Assembly (NCBI GenBank): GCA_028023455.1
Contig: JAQFVV010006256.1
Span: forward strand, 744,001 to 808,000
Direction of reading: 5' to 3'
Length of the DNA stretch: 64,000 nt
DNA from: Epiperipatus broadwayi
Lineage: Eukaryota; Onychophora; Udeonychophora; Euonychophora; Peripatidae
In this document: positions 11,201 through 22,700 of the stretch, one piece after another
Layout of the letters: each line of letters starts with the position of its first letter
Position numbering within the stretch: position 1 is the first letter of the stretch
Made by a program: the position numbers and the translations under genes
The notes under the pieces: generated by a model
Database searches by the model: none
Seen by the model: the letters and a program-made list of their open reading frames with translations, nothing else
Told to the model about the DNA's origin: nothing

Positions 11201-13770
11201 GCAAAAATTTTAAGTCACACATTTTAAAATTTTTCATACTTTCAGAAATCAAATGAAGTGTAAAATCTGATCAAAGGAAATAAACCTCCTTTTTTTTTGT
11301 AAAATCAAAACAATTACTTTTAAAAATAAACTAATAATTAAAGCAATCTTAGCTAATCACTGTAATCACTGAATGTAATTTTTTAAAATATATATAATTA
11401 CTATGATTTTGCAAATAGTAAGATATGGAGTACTCTGAATCATAATATCTGGAGTGTATTTTATATGTACAGTATTTTAGTGAAAAATAAATTGTTTCTT
11501 ACAATACTTGTGTATAATCTGGTAAACCAAGGCCAGAAGAGTTTTTTTAATTATACAGTTTCAGGGGCCCTATAATACAAGTTGAAAAGAAGCAATTGTA
11601 TTTAATATTTCCAATGTTATTTTTTTATTAGTGTTATTTTAAAAAAAGACAATTTTGTGGCAAAATTATTTATATTTCCACTTTATTTCTTAATTTTTTT
11701 TTATCTATTAATTGAAGTTATTAAAACAAAAATTAATAAACATAAATAAAAAAGAGATAAACAAAACCTCTTCTTCATTATTTATAAAAAAAGGGTGATT
11801 GAGAATTCTTCATGTTGGTGATAATTAAAAAAACTGCTTCTGATCTTAGTTTACTGGATTATACACAAATACTTTCCTTAAAAATAATTTGTAATCAGTT
11901 TTATTTCTATGATTTTTATGCATCTATCATTTATTTTCTTGGGTTCCTTAAAAAATTGGAAGTTCATTATATATCTCATTGCTGGTTTTGAAAACTTCTA
12001 TATATATAATTAATAGTTCGTTTTTACATTTCACATATATTTTTGGGCAACCAATGAGGTCTCCATAGTTGGATCAAACCATATATACAACAGTTATCAT
12101 AAAAAGCAATTAAAATTTAACAATACATTTAACAAACGATCATCTAAAAAAATAATTATTTATTAATATAATCATTAATATTTTAATTACCAAAACTGTA
12201 TCTAGTAAAACATTTTTAAGATTTTCTTATCAAATTATTGTTTCAGAAATATTTAGTATTTCATTCTATTTTTTGTGAAATATCAATAGAATAAGAACTA
12301 ATTAAAATTTGGAAATAAAGATATATAATAATAACATTTAGTATTGAAACAAGAAATTTCCATGGCTAGATCACTAGCATAAATTTTGTGAACTGTAGTA
12401 AATGATATTTATTTCTGATTGTATATTCTTATATAAACAGACATTTCTGCAATTATTTGGTGGAATAAACAATAAATAAAAAATTGTTTTAAAAGCTTGA
12501 CAAAATCTATATGATTTTTCTATATGCTTTATTTAAACATATTTTAAAATAAAACTATAGTCCTGCTATAATTTCTAATCATTGGAAAAAATCTACTGAA
12601 AACTATTTCATTAAAAAAATCTCTAACAATTGTAATAGAAATAATTCTATAATATTGCACAATAACTTTTTAAAAAATTATTCTCATTAAACAAATGTGA
12701 TAATACCTACAAGTTTAGAAAAAGTGGCAAATAACCAATCAAAAATAAAAAGCATTTACTAACATATCCAAATCTGTTGACCTGATTATGCATAGCAACT
12801 TTAAGTTTCATTTTTAATATTCATTTTTGTCTGTCACCCGTACTTTATTTTTCTCATATTCAAAAAATATTACATCAGTTTCTCATTTTTTGATGATATT
12901 TAGCAAATAACAAAATAAAATTTTTAATATAAAACAGTAATGTGATAAAAATATAATTTTCTTATTATTTTACCATGTATCATTAAAGTCATAAAACCAT
13001 ATTATTTCTTTTATTGCAGTCTATCAAAAGATAAAAAATTAAAAACAAACTTTGAAAATTAAATTCACAATAAATACCAGTCATGTGCAGAGTTTAAGCA
13101 TCATTACAAAACAATTCCATTTGTTTGTTGTTGTTGTTTTTATTTTTTTTTAAAAAAAAGACCATTATTCATACATAATTTTGAAGAATACAATGATTTT
13201 AATGAGAGAAACTCTTAAACTTATATTCAAAGAAGGTTTAATCAAGTATTGAAAAATAACTATCAGAATGTTCTCAGATATAAGGATCATGAAAAAATTT
13301 TTACTTGTCGACTAGTTTGGGGTTTTACTTTTTAGTATTCTTATATATATAAAACAAAAATTAATATAGTTTTAAAAGTATACTAATTGTTTGTTAAATA
13401 ATATCAAATTATTTGCTTTTTTGATGAATCTACTAATTGATAATCTAATTATAAAAGTAATGTTTATTATATTTCAAGTTTTCTAAATCATTACACATCT
13501 CCCATGTTCAAAATTTTTAATGTCCATTTCAAAACAGCCATTAATTTCAGACTCTTAATAGAGAAAATATTTATACCTAAAAGAATTCTAAGATTTAAAT
13601 TTCTTACTCAATTTAAAAACAGAAAAAGATTAATTCTGACAAAGTTCATATGTAGGTTTAAATAAAATAAGCCTAAGGAAGACTATAGTAAATATATGTA
13701 AAAAAAAGTTTTCTAAATAAATTTAAAATTAGGATCATATAAATACAACAGTAATTAACTATTACATATA
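11201..13770. other. AT-rich DNA, no gene seen
   Basis: No motif, RNA gene or repeat boundary recognised. Long A and T runs throughout. Confidence 0.6.
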
Positions 13771-13821
13771 TAAAGGATCTAAACTTGCCATATACATAAG
13801 ATGGCAAGTTTTAGATCTTTT
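13771..13821. other. Short hairpin upstream of the Penelope fragment
   Basis: AAAGGATCTAAACTTGCCAT pairs with ATGGCAAGTTTTAGATCTTT across a 9-base loop, with one bulge and one mismatch. It lies about 50 bp before the first recognisable Penelope codons and could mark the element's truncation point or be unrelated. Confidence 0.5.
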
Positions 13822-13867
13822 TTGTTTCATAATGAAACATTATGTCAATTACCAGTGTGATAAATTA

Positions 13868-14500
13868 AAAAATATATTGAGATATTTGCTAAGGAATTGC
13901 TTTGAAGTTGGTTATAATGTTGAACAAATTAACAATACTTTGTCAATTTAAAAAGAGTTATAACGAATTAAAGGGATTGAAGATTGGTAATAAAAAACGG
14001 ATATCTATTCCATATATTTCAAATGCTCAAGTGAAAATTTTTAATAATATATATAAAGATGTGTTTAATGTTTCATTTTGTGTTAAAAATAATGTTAATA
14101 GACTATTGAATAATTCTAAAAATGTCATAACTATCAAGCAGAAAAGTAATTTTCTGTATCAAATTTTTTGTGGACGTGTTATCATATATAGGTGAATTGA
14201 GGTGCAGTATTGAAAAAAGATTAAAGGGATATGAATTGTTATACAAGTGTGTGAAAAGTGAAAAATAATAGTGATTTAATGACAGCTTCAGTTTTCTTGG
14301 ATCATGGCAGAACATGTAAATATAAATTTAAGTTTGATATTAAAAGTGTTAAGATTCTTCATGAAGAAAGAAACCATATTAAAAGAAAAATTAAGGAGGC
14401 AATTTTAATAAATAGAAATAAAATGAATATAATTAATGGCCAAGCTGCTAACGTTAAAATTCGGGATTCAGATTTGAGTTGATGACATTTGCTTCCATTC
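13868..14500 (+). pseudogene. Penelope-like element, linker and GIY-YIG 3' end
   Basis: Penelope-like elements encode a reverse transcriptase fused to a C-terminal GIY-YIG endonuclease. This fragment keeps only the 3' coding end, in at least three frames. NCFEVGYNVEQINNTLS (about 13891-13941) fits the end of the RT/thumb region. IPYISNAQVKIFNNIY and VSFCVKNNVNRLL (frame starting 13902) fit the linker. NFLYQIFCGRVIIY fits the GIY and YIG strands, both degenerate. FLDHG, KILHEERN and KIKEAILI (frame 14258-14482) fit the later nuclease helices with the conserved Glu. Frameshifts near 13940 and 14200 and loss of the GIY/YIG tyrosine-glycine pairs show it is dead. The RT core is missing. Confidence 0.7.
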
Positions 14501-15170
14501 TGCTTTTTGAATTTAACAGCAGTTTAGAAGGGTTAAGGAATTAATCGAAAGTATTTCTGTGGATTGAGAGACTATATTGTAATGGAATAGCGTTACATAG
14601 GGTTTGAACCTAGGAACGTTAAAGATATATATAAATGGTGAAATAAATGCGGTACCAAAACTTTTTAAAAACCGTCTTGTTTTAAGAATAGGAAACGCGT
14701 TCTAAAGCAGTCGCAGCTATATAAGAGTACCTGTCAGATTTATTGAACTAAAAAAAGAGTTTTTATTTTTTAAAGAATTAAATTTATTATAATCTTAAAA
14801 AAAACAAAAAAATTTTTTATTAAATCATTTTTAAACAAAAAAAAGATAAGTAAATTAATTAATCTGCAATAGGTTAAAAGATTCCAAGGTCTAAGATATT
14901 TTGAATGGGGGGGGGGGGCAATTAGTAGATTAAAATTTAGAGAATTTGAAACAATAAGCAGGATGTATGTTGGTAAAGTCTAGATAACAATCCAAATTTA
15001 GAAACAGAGGTGATAAAAGGTGTACACTGCTATTGTACTACTTAGACTTCTGGCTCCAGCTAAAACAATACTTAAAAAAAATGTAAAACTAAATTAAATT
15101 CCAACGTGGTGAAATGTCCCAGAAACCATTGAATAAAGGGCCTAATTAGCAAATAAGAACTGATGACTCA
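14501..15170. other. AT-rich DNA with a G12 run
   Basis: Probably includes the 3' untranslated part of the Penelope fragment. A run of twelve G at 14907-14918 is conspicuous in this base composition. Minus-strand GGTTCAAACCC at 14606-14616 matches a Pol III B box, but I found no A box at the right distance. No gene. Confidence 0.45.
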
Positions 15171-15179
15171 TGAGTGCAT

Positions 15180-15605
15180 GACAGAGATTGGAGGAAAAAT
15201 TCAAGGTGTCGTGGCGGGAAAAAAAGGGAGAAAAACAAGACAGAACTGGAGAGAGACATTATTAATTACAATTATTAATTATTGATTAAGAGTTGTGGAA
15301 GGCGAAATTAATTTGAATTTTAGCGGAGAGTATTATTAATTTTTTGGGCAGAGCTTTTATTAAGTACTTGGACTTCTTAACCTAAACTTTGTGTGATACC
15401 GTAGACGAAATGGTTGCTGAATCCAAAATTCGCGGCGCCTGAACTCGCACCTGGCACCGCTGATTGATCCTAGAATGTCTCAACCTCGGAGAAAATGAAC
15501 TCAAGACCACACACGCCCTGGAAGCCCCACCAAAAGCCCATGCTGAATTAAGGAAAACATCGCTCAGGATCCCATTACAGTCTTCTCGTTCCACAGGTAG
15601 TTATA
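15180..15605. other. CpG-rich islet 1
   Basis: A cluster of CpG dinucleotides in otherwise CpG-poor DNA. It includes GGCGGGAAAA (resembling an E2F site, near 15213), TTCGCGGCGCC (near 15430), and CCACAG followed by GTAGTTAT (near 15591-15604), which would make an acceptable 5' splice site. Short open frames exist on both strands but none is recognisable. It could be a promoter with a first exon, or a fragment of a younger transposable element. Confidence 0.35.
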
Positions 15606-16059
15606 TTTTAACATTTGCTCACACATTCATGCACCAGCTAAATTAACTTTAAAGTGGAGAACGATTTACAAACATTAAGTGTAAAATGATAAAATTACTA
15701 ATGACCAAATTGAATCACTAAAGAACTCAACCAGAATCATATGTGCAATTAAGAGTCAGCAAATATCTGTGCAAATTCATACCTAATTCCGTAATTATGT
15801 TATCTAGACTTACTAAATCATATATCTGCATGATAATTTTATTTACCCAGTTTTTCTAAATAAATCATTCATTTAATTAATACTTCTTTTATTGATCACT
15901 TGGAATTTCAAATTTATTTAAATAATGTTGAATGAGTGCGAGAGTGATCTATGTTGTATAAGTTGAACGGGTACATTTAATATTTTAGTTAAGATTTAAG
16001 TATATTTATAGCGTTTATATTTGTCATACAATTCTTATGTTAATGTTAAGTTATGGTTA

Positions 16060-16465
16060 ATTTATTCTGGGGGATATAGGGCGGGCCTAACAGTGATAAA
16101 GGTGTTTCAATATTGTTTTAACGGTAATGTGCGATCTAGTTCGGAAATAGTGTTGCTGTGTTCGTTTCTTGCTGTCCGCTGGAGTGATGCTTGGGCATGT
16201 TCTGTGATATAGTTGAGTGAGCGTGTGCACGTGCGTGGCGAGCTTGTAAAGGTTCTCCTGGCGCCTATTACTCGGGTTCAATCTGAATCTACGTATGAAA
16301 CAAATAAAAGCGTACGTGTATATGTGTTTGAAATTATTTTCACAAAACATTATGTAAACCCCGGACGAAATAACACAGCAGATTCGTAAAAGGGAATCGT
16401 CAACAGAACAGCGAGCATACAGAATAGTGATGTCGACGAGTCGCAGCCGGGTTGCAATATATTAT
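16060..16465. other. CpG-rich islet 2 with possible Pol III-like boxes
   Basis: Second CpG-dense patch, separated from the first by ~450 bp of ordinary DNA. TGGCGAGCTTG (A-box-like, near 16236) and GGTTCAATCTG (B-box-like, near 16268) are spaced roughly as in a tRNA-derived SINE. AATAAA occurs near 16302. No protein motif. Candidate SINE or LTR. Confidence 0.3.
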
Positions 16466-16491
16466 TGTTATTATAATTGTTTTTAATTAAT

Positions 16492-17128
16492 GAACATTTT
16501 ATTTGTATTATATATAATAAAAGTAAAACCAGATAAAATAAATATAATAATCAAAATATTCAATATACCAATATAAAAAAAAAATCAATAATAGCTATAG
16601 CCAGCTTACAGCAGTATACGTTATCCTGAATAGCATTTAACAGTTAAAATTTAAACAGCAAAAAATCTTATTAAAGTCATACAACACTAATGTTCCAACA
16701 TGAATGACCAAACATAATTTATGTATATTTCACACACTTATATTGCTTATCTAATATGTTTTCTGTCATATTTATAATATATGACTCTTTGATTTTTCTT
16801 ATTTTCAATAATATGTTATAATATAATAAATTGCTTTTTTCTACAGATAGATTTAAATCAGTATTTGCTGAACATTCAATTATTCATAATGGAGATTTTT
16901 GCTTTGATAATATTCTTATTTTATATGTGGAAAATGATTTGAAAAAAAAAAGAAAGAAAAATCAAAGAGCATATTTTATAAATATGACAGACACTAAATA
17001 AGCAATATCATTATATGAAAATACATAAATTATGGAAAGTTACAGACTGCTGTAAGATGGCTATAATTATTATTGATTTTATATATATATATAAGCATAT
17101 TGAATATTGTAGAGATTATTCCAGAATA
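16492..17128 (-). mobile_element. Foldback element D (tentative)
   Basis: Inverted arms at about 16553-16800 and 16962-17117 surround a central AT-rich loop. The second arm lacks ~80 bp of the first. Arm landmarks are CAATATACC / AGCATATTG, AATAATAGCTATAGCCA / TGGCTATAATTATT, and ACATAATTTATGTAT / ATACATAAATTAT. TTTTAATTAAT occurs directly outside both ends (16481-16491 and 17129-17139), but in AT-rich DNA that may be chance. Read on the minus strand it has the layout of the other three foldbacks, with the ~60-bp tail at the low-coordinate end. Confidence 0.5.
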
Positions 17129-17139
17129 TTTTAATTAAT

Positions 17140-19710
17140 ATATATTAAGAGTAAAAATAAGACACTAAAAATAATTGCTAAAAACTATTTAATGCTTCAT
17201 GATTAATTTTCCCTCTTTTTTGACTTGTAAGCATTTTTCAGAAATATTTTATTATTTCCTAATAATTTATCTTTCATAGATTTGAAAATAAATTTTTAGA
17301 CATTGCTACAATTATTAGTAACTATTTCCGCTTTGTCGCCAATAATTCATTTCAGTCATCAATACTTATCTACTTGCTTTATTTCACTCAAGGATATTCC
17401 CAGATGATTTTTAATTCACAGTGATTTATTGGCATTTTATTAAAAATAGGATATATCAATGGTGTAACTAGTCTTTTCAATACAGATGAAAGTGAAATAA
17501 GAGACATATAAAAATATTTAAAAAAAATCATTTTATAAAAATGATAATAACATTCATAAATTTATACACAATAAATTAATACTTAAATTAACTGAAAATA
17601 AATCAATTGAAAAAATATAAAAAATGTATACAAAAATATAGTACTAATTTACATCACAGCTAATTTTATAGTTATATCTGTTATTTATTTAAAAATGAAA
17701 TTGCTATATATGATATGACTAGTAATCTGTTAGACTTAATTATTATAAAAAATATTTATTAATATATTAATTTAATAAAGTTTGCAATGCAATAATACTC
17801 TTTTTAATTTTTGCTATGATTCTAATGTATTCAATGCTGAATTATTATTTTCTAAAGATAAAATAATATATACATTTAAAGTTTTATAAGCCAAACTAGA
17901 TTATCTGATTTAAATGCAGAAAATATGAATATATTTTTTAATTTCAAAATTAAAAAATTAACCTTAAATATAAAATTTTAATTTTCTTAATTTCTTTTAA
18001 ATCAAGATAATATTAAGAAAATTAAGTGCAAAAAATATTTTGCACATGTATCAAAGCATTAGTTACACTAAATGTACATATTAAATAGTAGTGACAAATT
18101 TTATATTGGATAGATTTATTATACAGTAAAAAGAAAATAGATTGAATATTTTAATTACAGAAAACAAACATTCATTTGTTCTGAGAATATAATTTTGACC
18201 ATGGATATAAAATAAATTTTTCTTTCCTCTCATCCATAATAGTATATTGATGTTTTTAAAAATTTTGAGAGAAATGAAAAGAAAAAAATCTTCACACATA
18301 TCACATGAAGATTTAGAGAATTGAAAGATGGAGCCATTTTTTCTTAGAACAATATTATTTATTTTCTATTTTGATTATTTCTTGATATCTAAAACCTATT
18401 AAAATAGTATCTATTTAAATAAAAAATTTGAAGTCTGAAAAACTGTAAATAGATAGATTGGTAATTTATGCTATGTGCTTGAATAGAATTCTAAATAATT
18501 TATTTTTTATCACAAATATTTCATGGGTAATTATTTGGTTAATCCCTTAAAATGAACTAAGGAAATTTTAATATGCATCAATAATCCTACTTAATAAATT
18601 GTAATAATATTAATAATAAAAAGAATATAAAAAAACAGTTATTCTGATATCATTAGTATCTTCTCTCCTTTGTTTTAATTCTTCCAAAATTTAGAACTAG
18701 TTTAATTTTTTTTAAATCATTTGATTAAATGATTTTTTTTTGTAAAAAGATATAATTCTCATTTTGCTTTGCTGATAAAATAAACTGCATTCTCTTATAG
18801 TCAAATATAAAATCCTGCACCTAAATAAAATACATAATCTAAATAGATTTCTTAATAATTCATTTACATGAAAGATTACATACTAACAAATTGACTTTAT
18901 CTCTCAGTGCTGACATTAAAATATTTTCTGTTTATGACTTCAGATTTCTGTAAAGTAAAAAAAAAAAATCACAATTATTATGAGATTGAATCTACCCAAC
19001 TTTATAACAATCATCATTTTCTTTAATCTAAACTTTTGGAATAAACTCAGTTATTTCAAATTTGTTTAAAATAAATTCAACTTTGCCATAATGTTTTCAA
19101 TATATGTTAAGAATAAATTTGTTTTTCTCTTTTCACAGCACTTCCAAAGAATCAGTATTTTGCTTCTTCATTCAGTCCGACTTTCAAATCTATTAAAAAA
19201 AAATAAACATCCAGAGAGACCTAAGCTACATCAGTTTTTATATTTTCAACATTAATTTTAAAGTAATCTGAGATTCTTATTAGCATTACCAATAGCTTCT
19301 TCATATTCAGTATGTAATTATACACATAGAACTAATTATATATATATACACACATAAACAACATTATTCTGTTTCTTTTAATTTTGACATTTGGGCCAAA
19401 TTTAAATGACTTCTTTAGAAATGACTATGATTTAAATAACAGTCATTATTAATGTCAAACCTTGAATAAAGTCTTATTAAGGTTAGCATAAAAATAAACT
19501 GTAACTACAATTATTTGTAGTTATATACTAAACTATTTTCATCATTAAATTAAAGGGTTAAACGAGTTTTTAAAAATGAAAACTTCATTTATATATTTTC
19601 AAATATTAGTTAATTTTGCACAAGTTGATATAGAATACAACATTTTGAGTGATGTTATACTTACTTCCATTTTTAGGAATTATTGATTTGACCAATGATT
19701 CCATAATATT
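17140..19710. other. AT-rich DNA, no gene seen
   Basis: No recognisable protein, RNA gene or element. The longest open frames are short, as expected by chance. Confidence 0.6.
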
Positions 19711-19711
19711 G

Positions 19712-19787
19712 AAAATGAACCAGTAACCCATAGATTCATGAATACTCAATTTAAACAGATGCTCTAACCAACCAGGCTATACTATCA
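19712..19787 (-). repeat. tRNA-like sequence, probable SINE head or tRNA relic
   Basis: On the minus strand, TAGCCTGGTTGGTTAGAGC (19781-19763) is a good D-arm / Pol III A box. GGGTTACTGGTTC (19730-19718) resembles a T-arm / B box. Total length is about 75 nt, but the B box lies farther from the A box than in a standard tRNA and the acceptor stem does not pair convincingly. It is not a functional tRNA. No second copy is seen in the window to define a SINE body. Confidence 0.5.
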
Positions 19788-22700
19788 AAAGCAATAAACA
19801 TAACATTTTATACTTTAACTATGAGAGTCCTCTCATTTCTCAATTTTTTTCTTTCAAAACAAGATTAATATATAGCTCACAAACACAGTGGATTAGGTTA
19901 ACTTCTTTAAATATTCTTTCTTTTACTTTTTCTTCTTGCCCAATACTTGTATGTTTTCCCAGTCAAAAACATGTTCATTGGTACATTAACATTTTTTATT
20001 CTATCTTTCACATAAGGACAATGATCTTATTATTTATTTCATTATTTCTAAAAATGGCTAATTAAAGTTGACTGAAATGTCAACAATAACAGCGACAACA
20101 ATAACAATAAATGAATAAAAAAATTCCAATTTAAAAAATATATATATTTTTATAATTTTATAGATATTTATAAATAAAGTTTAATAAAGGTTAGGAAAGT
20201 TTGTACATATGTGAGATCTGATTCTCATTATTCTATGCACATATATATAAAATTAATTAATTACAATTAAATATGAAGACATTAAATATTATAACTTTAA
20301 AGTTAATATTGAAGGTATAAAAATTAAGGCAGCTTTGTTTTATTGGATAAGTTATGAAATATAAATTATTAATTCCTTGTTCTCACAGATATAATTTGTA
20401 GTTAACATACCACAAATGCTAATTATAATTTTCTACCATTTATAATGGCAGCAACACAGAAAGTTGTTAAGCAGTAACAATTAGTTTTAACAATAATGTC
20501 TTTTACAGTCATGCATATATGTATGTTAAATTCTCTATATGAAGATAGTCAGTGATATTATCATTGCCATTACCTGACACTTTCTTAATGTAATTTATTC
20601 TAGCATCTCAGTTTTACAGCTACATTGTAAAATTTAATTAATATGAAATATTACAGGTAATAAAAATGTCTAATAATGTAATTATTATATACTCCATTTA
20701 AAAAATAATTTAATTAATTTTTTCTTTATAATTTTTTTAATAGTAATTGTATTTGTTACTTAATCACTTTATCTTAAACTAAGTTTATTTTTATCAATGC
20801 ATTTACAAGATATTATTGTAGTAATATAATTATAGATTTGTGTGTGTGTATGTGTATATATATTGTAACCATATGATTTGGCTCAATTACATTAAACTTT
20901 ATTCAAGTGATCCTGTATGAAAAATTTTAAATTTTAATTAATAATAATTATAATATATTAAAAATCAGTGTATAAAATCATTAGTAGGATGAAATGCTTG
21001 TTGGATTATAATTTTCCAACTAAGTAAAAGCTCACTAATAAATATCCTGAGAGTGATGAAGACTTGGACTGTTGAGATACACTAGAAAATCTGATAGAGT
21101 GGATATGAAATTCATAAACATTTTATCATAGTCTATTGGCAATTATGTTTAAAACGATCATTTAATAGTATTAAACCAATTTGGAAGTAGAAAAATATTT
21201 AGTATTTTATTATTATTATTAAACAATAATTACAAGAAAGAAAACAATTTATAATTCTTCTAAATTTTGTAAACAATCTTCAAATATATTGTATTGCAAT
21301 TTAAATTGATTTGAAACAGTCTAATTAGTTATTACTAGAGGGAGAAATATTAATTTATTCATACTATTCAGTTCTTGGTCCATTTAATACCAGAAAGGAA
21401 TGTAATACAAGGTATAAATAATTTAACAAAGTTTGTAGGGGGAGCTATTAAGAAAGAAAATCAGAATAAAAAGACTTCAATATCTACACCTATAAAATAA
21501 AGTAAAAAAGAAAGAAAAAGCTGAAAAATAACAACCTTGTGGGTTGAATTGAATAAGATTACAGGATAATGTGTATTTAAAAACATGGAGTAAGAAACCT
21601 TAAACCTTGTATTCATTCATCACTATTTTCCATCGATTTATAGTTCCTGAGATTCATACTGGATAAAGAAAAATTAGAGCCATATGGATAATTATTTGCC
21701 TCAACAAATACTACTTCAAACTATGGACAAATCTAGAAAGTGTAAGCATTTACTTTTGTTTTATTTATGTTAACCCGTTTTCATATTTAAAATAATGCAT
21801 AAGTTATTTAAAGTAGCAAGGAAAGGAAAAAGAAGAAATTGGTTTTTTTTCCGCACTCTTTATAATAAAGAAGAAAAATATGTTTGCTCATACATTATAA
21901 TCTTCATAAAATATAATTAGAAATAATTTTGAAGAAAAGTGTGAAAATATAAAGTAAACAAACTAAAAAATCATTTTAAGTAGTATAAAGTTTAATCAAT
22001 TTAAAAGAAAAATGTGTGAACTTATTTCCTATTCTTATTAAAAAAGAAAAATCATCGATTTTGTTTAGCGCTAATTTTGCTTAGTTATTGAAAATGGAAA
22101 AGTTACAGATTAGGAATGCCAAGGATATCATATTTATAATTGCTAATGATTGAATAAATTCTTACTAGTATTAAAAAAAAACCATATTAATTCGCTGATA
22201 GAAATAAATAAATACTTACTTCTTAATCTTTATTGTGTAACATGCGAACTAATAATATTTTAATGTTTTAAAATGCCAAGATCAATTCAAAATTATTACA
22301 GATATCACCGTGGATGGAAAAACAAAATAAATAAATCAATAATGATTTTAAAAAGTTTGTTTTGTAGATTGTAATAAACCTATAAATTCATTTAAGGAAA
22401 ATTATCTACAGAAAGTGTGGATAAACATATTTTTAATTGTGCTACACTTGGAAGTATATGAATTTTGTTTCACTATGCTAGCATCAAATATAATAATCAT
22501 AAAAATATATATACACATTACTTATGAATGTTTGTTCATGATATCAGTTTCCTTATCATTCAGCTCATAATGATGGAACAAACTTTGAACTAAGGGGCAT
22601 AAAATAAATGGGAATAAAAATGTTCGTTTTTATTTATTGCTTAGGTTTATTATTGTAATATACTGTTTGTAATGTGTTATTCAGAGAATTTTTTTTTATT

